A DNA stretch of 64,000 bases from contig NC_087098.1 in NCBI RefSeq assembly GCF_963855985.1, forward strand, positions 14,342,501 to 14,406,500, written 5' to 3'. The notes below the pieces were generated by a model. It was not told where the DNA came from. It saw nothing but the letters and a program-made list of their open reading frames with translations, and ran no database searches. Every line of letters starts with the position of its first letter. The stretch's first letter is position 1. Positions 1-10,604 of this stretch are shown piece after piece. The stretch comes from Ostrinia nubilalis. Lineage: Eukaryota; Arthropoda; Insecta; Lepidoptera; Crambidae. The translations under genes were made by a program, and so were the position numbers.

Positions 1-1
1 C

Positions 2-270
2 TGATAGTAGACAAGTCGCCAGTTACGCTGAGGTACGCCGAGCCTCGCCAAGATACTGGTTGTGTGGAACCATCAGAAGAAGCAGCCGCCGTCTTGTGAG
101 TTTGTGTAATATTCTTTGCAAATAGCGATTAGGTTAAACTTAACACTGATAGCGGACAAGTCCTTAGGCTCTTCACTGGTCGCGTGGAGTCACCAGAAAA
201 AGCAACTGCCGCCTTGTGAGTTTGTAATGTTTTTTGCAAATAGCGATTAGATAAAATTAAATAATAGCGG
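2..270. repeat. imperfect tandem repeat, about 145-bp unit
   Basis: Two units, starting near 2 and 147, and the beginning of a third near 260 share the blocks TGATAG..GACAAGTC, AAGCARCYGCCGYCTTGTGA and TTTGCAAATAGCGATTAG. The units differ by substitutions and small indels, so the duplication is old. The third unit is interrupted at 277-287 by the target site of the LINE insertion that follows. No coding potential was recognised. It could be satellite DNA or part of a larger repeat that begins outside the window. Confidence 0.7.
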
Positions 271-500
271 TCAAGTAACCAGGATTCTATGTGCCCTGCC
301 CACTGCCACTTCAGCTTGCTGATCCGTCGGGCTATGTCAGCGACTTTAGTTCGTTTACGGATCTCCTCATTTCTGATTCGATCTCGTAAAGAAACACCGA
401 GCATAGCCCTCTCCATAGCACGCTGTGCAACTTTGAGCTTCTGTATAAGGCCCATAGTGAGGGGCCACGTTTCCGAGCCATAAGTCATCACAGGTAACAC

Positions 501-1225
501 CACAGATATAGATAGATGCAGCATGTGAAAAAATTTGTATGAAGCCGAGCGTGCCACTTTTTAAACGTCATTAGTGTCATTTTAGCGAATTTTAGTGATT
601 GCCGCAACGTAAAAATAATCGTATCATCGTACTGCATTCGCAAAGTCATCGAAAGATATCGTGTGTGTGACTCGATTCGACAATTAATTAATTCCGATAA
701 AACTATTAATTTCGTAAATACAAAACCAAAAACATCTTTATTAACCTTTTTAAATAAATTAATTCTTACAAATCGTCAAATCTCGTTATTTTTTTTACCC
801 TACCAGCGTTTCAAGACAAAAATTGGTCAAGTGCATGAATACATGGATTAGTGTGTGTCTTATTGTTATAAAAGTAAGTACGGTTCCTTGTGATCGGTAT
901 GAGTGCACCACATACACGGACCATGGTTTTAACTCTTAGAGTACATCGCAGGATATGTATTAAAAACAATGCTACTTTATACTTCTTCTACTGCTACTTT
1001 ATTCTAATTAATTATTTGTTACTTGTGCTGTTAATTACAATTCTCAATCCGTAAATAATTTCTTCTTTCTACCCTGTTCGTACTACTGTCCTCGTAAAAT
1101 CATCGTAACCGATTGTTGTAATCGGATTACATGAACATCACTCGACCATGTATGTCCATTTGGACATATCGGAATGGCACGCTTTGACGATCAACTTGCT
1201 GTATTTACTCTAATCCATATCTGTG
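501..1225. mobile_element. 725-bp DNA transposon, TIR CACAGATAT, 8-bp TSD
   Basis: The element starts CACAGATATAG and ends CATATCTGTG. It is flanked on both sides by the 8-bp duplication GGTAACAC (493-500 and 1226-1233), and removing it plus one duplication restores the LINE coding sequence across the VLP-VMTYG junction. No transposase ORF was seen; the interior is AT-rich. The terminal CACAG and the 8-bp duplication are shared with the neighbouring THAP-bearing element at 1365-2158, suggesting one superfamily (P-like or hAT-like). Confidence 0.8.
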
Positions 1226-1364
1226 GGTAACACACATTGGTTGTAGACTTTCGTCTTCAGGCACTGGGGTATTTTGGACGAAAAGATGTTGCGTAGTTTC
1301 CCGAACGCTGCCCAGCCGAGTTGGATTCGACGATTGACCTCCTTCTCGAAATTGGACCTACCTA

Positions 1365-2158
1365 CACAGTAGATAAATCAAACAGTACGGAAGCTTCATA
1401 CAAACGCTCGAAATCAGACTCACGCACACAGACGCACGCTTTACACGAGCTCTAAGCGAACCTCGCAGTCCATCCGTCGCGAGTGTCGCGCGCGTTGTGT
1501 TTTTAATAATAATTTTATTGCATGCACTGTCCGCTGTATTTTTAAAAACATGGCACGAGTGTATTGCGTAGTATACGGCTGCTTGAACTCGGCATCTTCA
1601 AAACCAGAACTTTTATTTTTTAAACTTCGTAATAATTCTGAATTGTAAAAATGATTAAATATTACTTTTTAAATAAAGTGCTTACATCTGATTTTGTAAT
1701 AGTTCTTTTTAAATTACGTAATTACGCTTTTTAACAATTTATGTGTTCTATTTGATAAAGTAATTTGCTCCGCACCACGCTTTTGTACTAAGTGATGAAC
1801 TGTATTTAAAATGAGGCAATAAGTATGTGAAAGTAAGTATCCGGTATTTTATTTTTGATAATAGATCTTCTAACGGCCTCTAATAGTACTTAATCAATTT
1901 ATTCGATTATGTATTCGATCATTATAGAACCTAATTAACGTTTTATTTTTTTGTTAACTACTTAGTCAATTAATTTATTCCATTAGGTATTTGATAATTA
2001 AAAAACCTAAATAAACGTTTTAATAAATAAGTAAGTAAGAACCCTATTAATTTTATAAAGATTAAGAGTGCCAACCCTAACACTCAGTCGAAGTGTAGGT
2101 ATTTAACTCGCCGAAAGGGCTAAGTTTCCGTACTGCTTTAGCTCATATATATACTGTG
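1365..2158 (+). mobile_element. 794-bp DNA transposon with a THAP-domain start, TIR CACAGTA, 7-8-bp TSD
   Basis: The ends are CACAGTAGATA and TATATACTGTG. The sequence CTACCTA stands immediately outside both ends (1358-1364, 2159-2165), and excision rejoins the LINE codons QLG and RSNFEKEV. The left flank has one extra C, so the original duplication may have been 8 bp (CCTACCTA) with one base lost on the right. Position 1550 opens a 32-codon frame with a THAP-like N-terminus. A THAP domain together with a 7-8-bp duplication is what P-superfamily transposons have. The copy is far too short for a transposase and is non-autonomous. Confidence 0.75.
1550..1648 (+). pseudogene. truncated THAP-domain N-terminus (transposase remnant)
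   Basis: Reading from the ATG gives MARVYCVVYGCLNS, then KPELLFFKL before a stop at 1646. The order Cys, four residues, Cys, then a hydrophobic FFKL block fits the start of a C2CH THAP zinc finger, whose first zinc ligands are a C-x(2-4)-C pair followed by an FxxFP-like strand. The second half of the finger (Cys-x2-His) is missing, so this cannot fold as a complete domain. A GT follows the FFKL codons, so it might have been a first exon of a P-like transposase, but that is inference. It lies inside the transposon at 1365-2158. Confidence 0.55.
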
Positions 2159-2612
2159 CTACCTAGCTGTGTCGTTTGTCCGAGGTAGACATACTTGTCA
2201 ACAATCTCAAGAATCGAGCTCCCAACCGACACCGGGTAGGGCGCAACATGGACGTTCGACATAAACTTCGTTTTGTCCATGTTCATCCGAAGGCCTACCT
2301 GTTGGGAAACTCGATTAAGGTCTTCGAGCATGGTGCCGAGGTCCTCCAGCGATTCTGCCATGACCACCATGGGCAGGGCACATAGTACGCAGAACTGACG
2401 GCCGATGGGGCAGCAAGGTTCTGGAATGGAGGCCACGTACCGGAAAACGCAGCGTGGGACGTCCACCCACAAGGTGGACCGACGACCTGATAAAGGTAGC
2501 GGGAAGGCGCTGGATGCAGGCCGCTACCAACCGTGCGATGTGGAAGTCATTGGGGGAGGCCTATGTTCAGCAGTGGACGTCCTGTGGCTGAAATGATGAT
2601 GAACCAGGATTC

Positions 2613-3687
2613 CCGCTCTCGTATATTGAGCCCTGTCAAGTATACTGGTCGTCATTAGGTGCCATTAGGAAAATACTGACAACGTCCTTATCTTCTGACA
2701 TAAAAAGTAGGTAACTTTTGTTTTACATAATTTTTTAATTAATTTTACAGATTTTTTTTTCATTTCGCTCGAGTTGGAGTAAAATTTGAACAAAACTGCG
2801 ATTTGGTGTGTAAAGTAAAAACCAGTTTTTTCTTATTTTTTATTTAATTGGATCCGATTAGTTACATTAGATTTATCAATAATAATTACAAGTGTAAATA
2901 ATTATAATTATTTTAAATTCTACAAAGACAAAAAAAATACACACTGGCTAATTGGAAAAGTAAATTATATAATTTTGGATATTTTTTTCCGCTATTTATA
3001 TAAAAATTAAGTTAATACTAGATTACAAATAGCACATTAGATTTTTTTTTAATTTTCCTGCTGTAAACTCTTGTTAATGTTTTACTTTCAATGTGAAGTT
3101 AACTATTTCCTTAATATTTCTATTTTATTTTATGTTTTTATTTTGTTACAATTATTTTTGGAATCGGGTCTAATAATCTTCATTATTATTTTAGAAACTT
3201 CGACTTTTTAATCTTTACGAAGATGCTTAAGTTCGCAAAATAAAAGCACTCAAATTTAATGGCCCATGAGCCCATGACTCTTATATGTAAATATTTACAT
3301 AATACCCATCCAGAGCATTGTATAACAGTTAAAGCAGACATAAACAATCGTAAAAACAGAATCGGCAGACGACCAAATGTTTAAATATACCAGATAATCG
3401 ATATACACGCAACCGATCAAGTGACGAAAGTGATTTGGCCGCGAAAAAAAGCAAAAACGACCCTAATTCATTGAAATTAGACTGCTTTTGTGTTGTTAAA
3501 AAAATTGCAGAATGCGATTTGATTATTGCGAAATCAATTTCTACTGCACAATGTTTAAGGTTCAATTTCAATTGTCCTCTAAACCCTCTTATGTAGTAGT
3601 GTTAATAATTTTCAATCGTGTATTATTAATTCTACGGTTACAACAACATTATTTTCTTTTTTATCATGCGATTTCGCTTTTTTTCAG
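2613..3687. other. AT-rich non-coding sequence, probably EXT2 intron
   Basis: This stretch between the LINE and the first recognised EXT2 exon is very AT-rich and has no recognisable coding exon. It ends in a polypyrimidine run and the acceptor TTTTTTTCAG at 3678-3687. The preceding EXT2 exon was not found in the first 3.7 kb and is probably outside the window. Confidence 0.6.
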
Positions 3688-3847
3688 CATCTGAGTGGCC
3701 AGTTATCAACAAACCACTGAAAGTGATACGAACCAAAGAGAACAAACTGTCGAATAGATTTTTTCCGTATGATGAGATTGAGACTGAGTGTCAATTGACC
3801 ATAGACGACGATATAGTCATGCTGACTCCCGACGAGTTGGAATTTGG
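3688..3847 (+). CDS. sotv: EXT2 (sister of tout-velu) exon with the DDD motif
   Basis: This 160-bp internal exon of the heparan sulfate co-polymerase subunit EXT2 encodes [20 protein letters not shown], then [11 protein letters not shown] and [16 protein letters not shown]. The block is nearly identical to animal EXT2 and belongs to the C-terminal GT64 glycosyltransferase domain. The DDD triplet is the expected Mn/UDP-sugar binding motif. The exon is bounded by a polypyrimidine acceptor (CAG at 3685-3687) and donor GTAAGT at 3848. It begins with two bases that finish a split codon and ends with GG of a glycine codon, which the next exon at 22372 completes with T. EXT2 acts with EXT1 in the Golgi to add GlcNAc and GlcA to heparan sulfate chains. 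The N-terminal exostosin domain and the membrane anchor are not in the window. Confidence 0.96.
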
Positions 3848-3874
3848 GTAAGTGCTTTTTTTTTCTATTTTTGT

Positions 3875-3976
3875 ACACACGACAGCACATCAGGTTACCC
3901 ATTTTTGTTGCAAACTCGCCCCTATTACAACTGCACAAGAACCCACAGTGGTTACGTTGACGTGCCGTCGTCCGTA
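3875..3976. repeat. short interspersed repeat, GACAGCACATCA / GTGCCGTCG ends
   Basis: About 100 bp, starting CGACAGCACATCAGG and ending ACGTGCCGTCGTC, with the middle TTGTTGCAAA..CGCCCCTATTACAACTGCA. Diverged relatives occur at about 11816-11905, 14318-14405 and 32200-32293. The ends are roughly inverted (CGACRGCAC / GTGCCGTCG), so it may be a very short MITE. It begins about 30 bp after the exon donor. Confidence 0.6.
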
Positions 3977-4499
3977 CTTACAGGGTTTTTTTTTTATTTA
4001 TTGCCATAGGACTGATTCTTAGGCTGAGTTGCACCACCTAACTCTGACGGTAACTATAACGATAATCGGTGCTTTTTTGTATAGAGTTTAGTAATTGATT
4101 TGTTGTAAAACATAACTAAAACTGTCCGTCGGTTTGGGGGCGTTTCAGAGAATAAAGACCTTGATATCTTAGGCCTTATAACTAATAATAACAATCTACT
4201 GTATAAACAATAAGTTAGTGTAGATTTGAGAATAATTGAAGCACTTGATTCTATTTCGGACCACGTTTCCATACTTTTTAAGTCAATAGCTATCTGCTTG
4301 ATTGAACGTTTCAAATTCAAATGTATCGACAGCATAATAAATTTGCAAAAATGTGTGTTTATTTGGCAACAATGTTAGCACGGAACCGAACATGTACTTT
4401 TGAAGATCTGATTCACAATTTTACGAGTTTAATTCAGTGTTTTCAATGCTTTACTTTTTCTTTGCCGTCTATTTTTTTTATTTGTTGGACTAGTTTGTA

Positions 4500-5242
4500 T
4501 AGCCTGACCAGGAACATAAAAACCCTCGCCATGTTGCGGAAATCTAATGGTACTAATTTCTTTTAATGGCAACAATAACTGAAAACTTCATTGACATGTC
4601 ACCTTGCATGTCAGTCTATTGCTGTCAAAGTGTAAACAAACTTTATTTTAAATGTGCGCAATTGATTTTGTGAATGAAATTGCTAAAATCTTTTTATAGT
4701 CGTGAAAGAAAAGTGGTTCATAATGTGTTAAAGTATTTGTCGAAGAGAAATACCAAGGGTTCGGACAATATTTTCATTGAATAATGTTTCCAACAAAGGT
4801 TGTCAAATTGACTGACATGTTTATCGTATAGTACAGTCCACTATGAAAATTAGCTGTGGTTTGTTTCAACTACCTATTTTAAAGTTTTTTGTCACTTTCT
4901 AAGTGTTGAATTTTATGGAATTGGGAAAAAAGTACCGAGTTTGAAGCGTTCATGAGCAGACATTGCAGTTGAATATTCAAGTTCTGAATTTGATTATTGA
5001 TGAATAATAAAATAAATCCTACTAGCTCGATTGATGGTTTCATTTAATTTATTTAAACCAGGTTACCTATAATAATATGTTTTCGTTAATTTATGAAAAT
5101 ATTAAATTAGCCCCTAATCCTGAATCCTGATACATAAAGTTAGCCTATTAATTTAACACAGGTACGACTGTACTCAGTGTTGCACTATCAAATGCAATTG
5201 ATGCGCCTCTATGCCAGGGTTTTTATGTTCCTGGTCAGGCTA
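4500..5242. mobile_element. 743-bp TA-duplicating inverted-repeat element, copy 1
   Basis: The left end is TAGCCTGACCAGGAACATA and the right end is its inverted complement, with AAAACCCT following on the inside. TA lies outside both ends (4498-4499, 5243-5244). There is no transposase ORF. A second copy in opposite orientation lies at 17967-18708 and is about 97% identical by eye over several hundred bases. A TA duplication suggests Tc1/mariner-type mobilisation, but no autonomous partner is visible in the window. Confidence 0.88.
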
Positions 5243-5405
5243 TATTAATAAGTACCTATTTATTGATAAAACCGTATTTTTTCTTTTGAAACACTACGAG
5301 TAATTATTGTACTCTCGAACTTTTTGCTCTAAAAATATTTTGCCATATAATATGCAGGGTGTCCCGAAATTTTCATGTCACACTGTCACCGAAGGCAGCT
5401 GAACC

Positions 5406-5558
5406 TAAGGCCCAGTTTTCACCAAGGCGGAGCGGAGAGGACAAATGTTTTGAGAGGAGAATAACCTATCAGACTTAATTGAGATTTAATGAAATTGACA
5501 TAATGAAATCTGATTGGTTATTCAAAACATTTCTCCGTCTTGGTGGAAACCAGGCTTA
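5406..5558. mobile_element. small MITE, ends CCCAGTTTTCACCAAGGCGG
   Basis: About 150 bp with imperfect inverted ends: CCCAGTTTTCACCAAGGCGG on the left and GTCTTGGTGGAAACCAGGCT on the right. The interior has an AT-rich, near-symmetrical block around TTGAGATTTAATGAAATT. A related copy is at 37268-37414. Confidence 0.65.
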
Positions 5559-6305
5559 AAGTGCTTCGATCAGTTAAAATATAGCAAATGATTTACATTT
5601 AAACCGTGCTAGTGACTTTCGTTGCTGGCTGTCCTGTCATGAAGAATGATGTACGATACGAACTCCGATGACCGCACGCGCATCTAAATTAACGATATTG
5701 AGAGCTCCGAGTTATTGAAATGCGTGGCGATGAATCGACTATTATGCCTATTTGGGCGAATACAGTGCGTTATTTAATGAAACAGAAAAGATGGATTCTA
5801 CTTGTCAATGAAACAATTTTTCCCTAGAGACCAAAGTTCGATTATTTAAAACTTGTAAATGATCATCAGCAATAATTTATTTTAGTATGGAGGTGTAATT
5901 TTTGTTTGCGAATTTGACCATGATCCTGTGGGAAAAGTATTTTAGTAGTAGAATCAATCCGTTTTGTTTCATCAACTATAAACAAACGCCCTGTATAAAA
6001 GGTATATTAGAGAGAAGTTAGAGAAGCTAATTTAAATTTTTAGTACTTGAAAAATCAACTCCCTCAAGTGGGAATTGAGCAATCAAATCATGCCGTGTTT
6101 CAAACTTGATATTATTAGTATTTTTTTCCGGTTTTGCTAGTCGATGTGGCGCTAGTCCTTAGGGACCACCCACCTCTCGTTCTCACAAAATATATAAACA
6201 GCAAACTACAGCTTTTCCAATGCTATGTAACCGATTCAGAGAGGGCTAAATTAGGGGAACGAGCCTATCAAATGCCCTTTTGTTTGTAAGACTAAAGGAC
6301 GTAGC

Positions 6306-6472
6306 ACACTTATCAACCCGGAAAGGGATCGTCCGTATCAACTCGAAGCAGTCAGCCTATTCTTTGTGTGAAACTCCATACTGCAACGCATCTTATCCAC
6401 GCCGTAACGCCTCGTCTCGAGGTTGACAGCGCGCGAAAGATCCTTGATCCCTTTCAGAGTTGATAAGTCTGA
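6306..6472. mobile_element. MITE with ends GCACACTTATCAACCCGGAA
   Basis: The left end is GCACACTTATCAACCCGGAA and the right end is TCCCTTTCAGAGTTGATAAG, an imperfect inverted repeat. It contains GGCGGTCAGTATTCTTT-like and ACGCCTCGTCTCG blocks shared with copies at 8641-8822 and 10138-10604. All three copies are followed by TATGACCTT, which is therefore probably part of the element. Confidence 0.7.
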
Positions 6473-7796
6473 TATGACCTTTAAAACTGAAAATGATATT
6501 TAGTTATAGCACAGAATAATAATGTATTGTTATAGAATAGATAGTATAACTGAGCTATATTCGTACACATTCAGAGACCAACATAACTTATTCAATATGT
6601 ATTAGAAATGTTCGTAATATGTTAGTGACTAAAAGGTAACTTTTTCGATTATCTATCGGGAAAACTTTCTTGCCGAGGACAGCTTTTATTAGTATAGTCA
6701 CATCACAGGAATACCTGCTAAGTATTTTGAACTTTGTTTTTTTATTCTAAGGATCAAAATCAACGAAGCTTTGTCATTTCGTGATAATGTAGGTCCGAAT
6801 GTTTTGACCTTTGATCAGGTTGTTATTTGGCTAACTAAAATTACTTCAAAATTCATTCATAAATGTAAATTGGAATTGATATTTTTTTCAAAATAGTCAT
6901 TTACTAAAATGGCTGAATGTTGATTACATTGAAAAGGTATTTTTATAATAATACTTGACGTAAGAACATAATTAATTATCCTCCTCTATTTTATCATCGA
7001 CCTTTTAAGTTATTTCAAGTAACAAAAGCAGAGACTTTTCCCATATTAAATTATACCGTTTAGTTCTTTCTCTTTCCTTTTTTCAGGTCTAATAAAGGTA
7101 ATTTATTTTTGGAATAAGGCTCTTAAAAAGCGTTTCCCAGTAAAATGTTTATATTACCATGCTTCTAAAATTTTATCTCCACACCAAAACTTATTACTAT
7201 CGCTTAAACGCTCTGGGCGTGGAAAGTATCGCATTTTGAAAATCAGAATATTCGTATTCATTTACTGCATCTTGTTATTAAAATTTAATATTTTGCTTCT
7301 CAAACTAAATTTTTAAATAAACAACCAATATGCCTAAGGCGGGAATCAAAAATTGCATCTTGTTGGCGAATAGGAATACTCGTAGATGAAATCTTGGACA
7401 TATTTTCAACAAAATCATAGATACAGGAACGTGCTCATTCCTGTTTCTGAGAAACAAGCTCGGCACAATGTCTGTAATATAATTTGCAACACAAATCCGA
7501 TGTGACCCTTGTATTGGACGTATTCCCTTTGTGAGTAAACAATAGCCTGGACATATCTCGGGGTAATCCTTCCTTGAGAGACTTGCGCCCTTATCAACTA
7601 ATTTCAGTTCTACTATTATGGCAGTCGCTATCAAATAGATAGAGATTGGTAATGTTATAACGACCTTTGGTCAAGACTTTATCCTCTTGGGCCTTTATTA
7701 TTATTTTAATAATTACTTTGAAAGGATAGAGATTGTTGTTTAATTGTTTTCGTAGTAACTTTATGGAAAATGGTTTTTTTATGCATAACAAGGCAG

Positions 7797-7868
7797 GTAC
7801 TTGACCGCAATCGCACCTGGTGTTAAGTGAGATGCAGTCTAGGATGGTACATATCTGCCCTGCCTTAA
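7797..7868 (-). repeat. interspersed repeat containing ACTGCATCTCACTTAACACC
   Basis: The complement reads GGGCAGATATGTACCATCCTAG, then ACTGCATCTCACTTAACACC and AGGTGCGATTGCGGTCAAG. The same block stands on the plus strand at 9655-9726, and at 17930-18740 it is split by a transposon. The family is common in moths by memory, but its class is not determinable here. Confidence 0.65.
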
Positions 7869-8261
7869 AAAGGCTCGGAAAATTTTCTCAGTACTTTTGA
7901 ATTATATTTTAACGCCAGTGAACAATAAGCAAGATTGTTTTCATTATAACTTTTACAATATTCACTGCAATGGCTTCCAAACGTTATCATTCCAATGTCG
8001 GATTAAAACCGATTGCCATACATTTTAAAGTGTGATTATAAGCCTGCCGAACTCTATCAGAAATTAAGCTTTCAAGACGAAAATCGAGATGCCGGGATGT
8101 CGACATAATGCAAAGTGTTCCAGTAGGATCGAATCGAACAAAATTAACAATCCATTCAAAGATTCCATTTTGATTCAGTTGGTATCATAAATACTAAAAG
8201 AAAAGTCGTTTGCGTGTTTTGATCTTTTGTATGAAATAAATCTCAAATCATCAAAGTAGTC

Positions 8262-8640
8262 ACTCTGGTTCTTCTATTTCTGATTCGATCACGCAAGGAA
8301 ACTCCGAGCATAGCACGCTCCATCGCTCTTTGGGTGACCTTGAGCCTTCTTATGAGGCCCATCCATAGTAAGCGACCACGTCTCAGATCCGTATACCATC
8401 ACTGGCAACACACACTGGTCAAATACTTTTTACTTGAGACACCGCAGAATCGCTAAAATCAAGAGGCAGTGGGCGGGGCACATAGCTCGGAGGACTGATG
8501 GCCGCTGGGGCAGGAAAGTTCTTGAGTGGCGACCACGAGCCGGAAGACGTAGCGTGGGCAGGCCTCCCACTAGGTGGACCGACGATCTGGTGAAGGTCGC
8601 GGGAGGTGCCTGGATGCGAGCGGCGCAGGACCGGTCTTAC
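8262..8640. mobile_element. second LINE copy with inverted 5' part (twin-primed)
   Basis: The minus strand from about 8430 to 8262 encodes the reverse transcriptase block QCVLPVMVYGSETWSLTM and MERAMLGVSLRDRIRNQ-like sequence with frameshifts. At about 8432 the sequence switches to the plus strand and continues with the next part of the same protein: HRRIAKIKRQWAGHIARR, VLEWRPRAGRRSVGRPPTRW and TDDLVKVAGGAWMRAAQDRS. The break is again at one point of the element (between the RRT and IAK regions). The 3' end is cut off by the MITE at 8641, so no target duplication can be read. It belongs to the same LINE family as 288-2601. Confidence 0.82.
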
Positions 8641-8822
8641 ACAAGCACACTTATCAACCCGGAAACAGATCGTAACCGTATCAACTCGAGGCGGTCAGTA
8701 TTCTTTTTATGAAACTCCGTACTGCAATGCACACCTATCCGCACCGCAATGTAAACGCCTCTACTCGCCTCACGGCGAAAAGCGATACGGTGTTGATCCC
8801 TTTCCGGGTTGATAAATGTGCT
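8641..8822. mobile_element. MITE with ends GCACACTTATCAACCCGGAA, copy 2
   Basis: The ends GCACACTTATCAACCCGGAA and TTTCCGGGTTGATAAATGTG are a good inverted repeat of about 20 bp. It inserted into, or replaced, the 3' end of the LINE copy just to its left. Interior blocks match 6306-6472 and 10138-10604. Confidence 0.75.
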
Positions 8823-9654
8823 ATGACCTTTACAGTGATTGACTATCTTAATAAAATTACTAATATTCGATTACCCTACCTAATATTACTTATATTTGAT
8901 AGAACCTACTGAAGCCATCTTGACTGTGACCTGCCCTCACTCTTGGGACACGGAGTACCTCATTTAGACATTTCAGTTTGTATTGTGAGGACCTTGTTAC
9001 GGGAAACGTTGCCTCTGGAGGACGTACTTATAAATCTTAAATCGTTATTATTGCTGTATTGAAATTTCGTGAATAACATTTTTCGTGATTCATTTGAAAT
9101 GAATAAATTATTGTGGCAACAAAACCAATTTTATTATAGAACCGAAGGCATTGATTTCCAATTACATAACGAATTGACATGATGTGCTATTTTACTGGAC
9201 TGGATTTTAATGGACACATTATATGTTTTTATACATATTTTTCTATTTCTGGTCTATTTGAATAGGTATGGTAGATTGGTAATTTGGTAGGTAGGTACTA
9301 CATAAAGTTCAAATTATTTTTTTATATGATCACAATACTTAGAGTTCTTTATGCATTACGGATATCTTTATACCCTACTGATTATTGAACCAATACTCTA
9401 AAAAAACAACTCCGCGAAAAGTTCGATGATTCCACCAAACTTTATGTACTTGACCAAAACGTCCGTTTTTTCTCATTTCAAAGTAAACTCCTAACTGTTC
9501 GCACTGGCGAGATGCCCAGTCTTTTTAATTTTGTGCCGCTGAGTCAAATTCACTCTTTGTTTTGGCTTCTAAACTTTTTTTTAACATTACACGCTTAGGG
9601 GTAAATGAGTTTTTTATTTTATAGTCCGGGCGTTTTCAAGGCGAGAGTGAATAG

Positions 9655-9726
9655 GCTCTTACAGGGCAGACATGTACCATCCTAGACTGCATCTCACTTA
9701 ACACCAGGTGCGATTGCGGTCTTGCC
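9655..9726 (+). repeat. interspersed repeat containing ACTGCATCTCACTTAACACC, copy 2
   Basis: Plus-strand copy of the block at 7797-7868. It preserves CTTAACACCAGGTGCGATTG intact and so shows the empty site for the transposon insertion at 17967. Confidence 0.7.
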
Positions 9727-10137
9727 TTGTCTAGCATAATTTTATTTTTATCCTTTCAGACATTTTTTTCCTTTTTAACAACGAATATTAATTCGAATAT
9801 TGTTATCTATGTATCTTCGTAAGTTAACAGCCGTGAGCAACGGCACATTGCCCTCTAATCAAAGATAAATAATCTGTTTTATTTTTAAATTCGTTAGCAA
9901 GCTGTCATTTAATCTATAATACTAACAATCAGCGAAATCGCATTTATTTATTTATTGTTATAATAGGGATCATTGAAAGTGATTTTTCGTTAATTTAACT
10001 GACTTGACTTCAATTAATTACAGCAGTAGTAATGCTCTAACACGTGTGTGGTTGCTACATGTCCTTCGTTTATTGGCTTCGTTGCCGGCTCTTTTATTTC
10101 AGCCTCTGGAGAGTAACTCGGCTTATTGCTTAAAGAT

Positions 10138-10604
10138 GAAGCACACCAATCGACCCGGAAACGGATTGTAACCGTATCAAAACGAGGCGGTCAGTATTCT
10201 TTCTAAAAATCCGTACTTCAACGCACACTTATCCGCACCGTAACGTAAATGCCTCGTCTCGTTTGACAGCGCGGCAAAAGGCGATACGGTGTTCTATGAT
10301 CTGAGGTGTTAACAGAGTAAATACAAATGAGTAGGTCATCTTCATAGAAACGCACCGAGCGCGGTTTGTATGTGAGCGCGCGCCAATACGTATGCGGCGC
10401 AAGCGCACCTCACCGCTAATCCACGCTAAATTTTGTCAGTGTGTGCGTGCGCGCCGCATACGTATTGGCGCGCTCTCATACAAACCGCGCTCGGGCGTTT
10501 CTATGAAGATGACCTACTCATTTGTATTTACTCTGGTGTTAATCTCTTTCCAGGTTGATCCGTGTTGTTGATCCCTTTCCGGGTTGATAAGTGTGCTATG
10601 ACCT
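10138..10604. mobile_element. MITE with ends GCACACTTATC..., copy 3, interrupted
   Basis: The left part is 10138-10312 (GCACACCAATCGACCCGGAA, then GGCGGTCAGTATTC and CGCCTCGTCTCG blocks). The right part is 10536-10604, ending TTTCCGGGTTGATAAGTGTG. A 223-bp palindromic element at 10313-10535 separates them and has duplicated GTGTTAA of the host MITE. Confidence 0.78.
10313..10535. mobile_element. 223-bp hAT-like MITE with very long TIRs
   Basis: The element starts CAGAGTAAATACAAATGAGT and ends with the inverted complement. The inverted match extends about 95 bp per arm with few mismatches (AGTAGGTCATCTTCATAGAA and CCAATACGTATGCGGCGC blocks on both sides), leaving a loop of about 40 bp. GTGTTAA stands on both sides (10306-10312, 10536-10542). 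The CAGAG terminus and 7-8-bp duplication fit hAT. It is nested in an older MITE. Confidence 0.85.

Larger units (their letters stand above)
288..2601. mobile_element. LINE copy with 5' inversion (twin-primed), split by two later insertions
   Basis: The 11-bp duplication AACCAGGATTC lies at 277-287 and again at 2602-2612, defining one insertion. Read on the minus strand, three blocks give consecutive parts of a non-LTR reverse transcriptase C-terminus: about 2371-2150 (MAESLEDL, then YLGQT), 1362-1235 (SNFEKEVNRRIQLGWAAFGKL) and 500-288 (VMTYGSETW, RAMERAMLG, KLKWQWAGH). From about 2371 to 2601 the sequence switches to the plus strand and carries the remaining 3' end (degenerate RPTGKRSVG-like and GGAYVQQWT-like coding remnants, then a GATGATGA tail). 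Both parts break at the same point of the element, around GGGCAGGGCACATAG. That is the expected product of twin priming. The two gaps in the minus-strand part are transposons with their own target duplications. Stop codons and frameshifts show that it is dead. Family name is not assigned; RT type resembles common lepidopteran LINEs. Confidence 0.88.
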
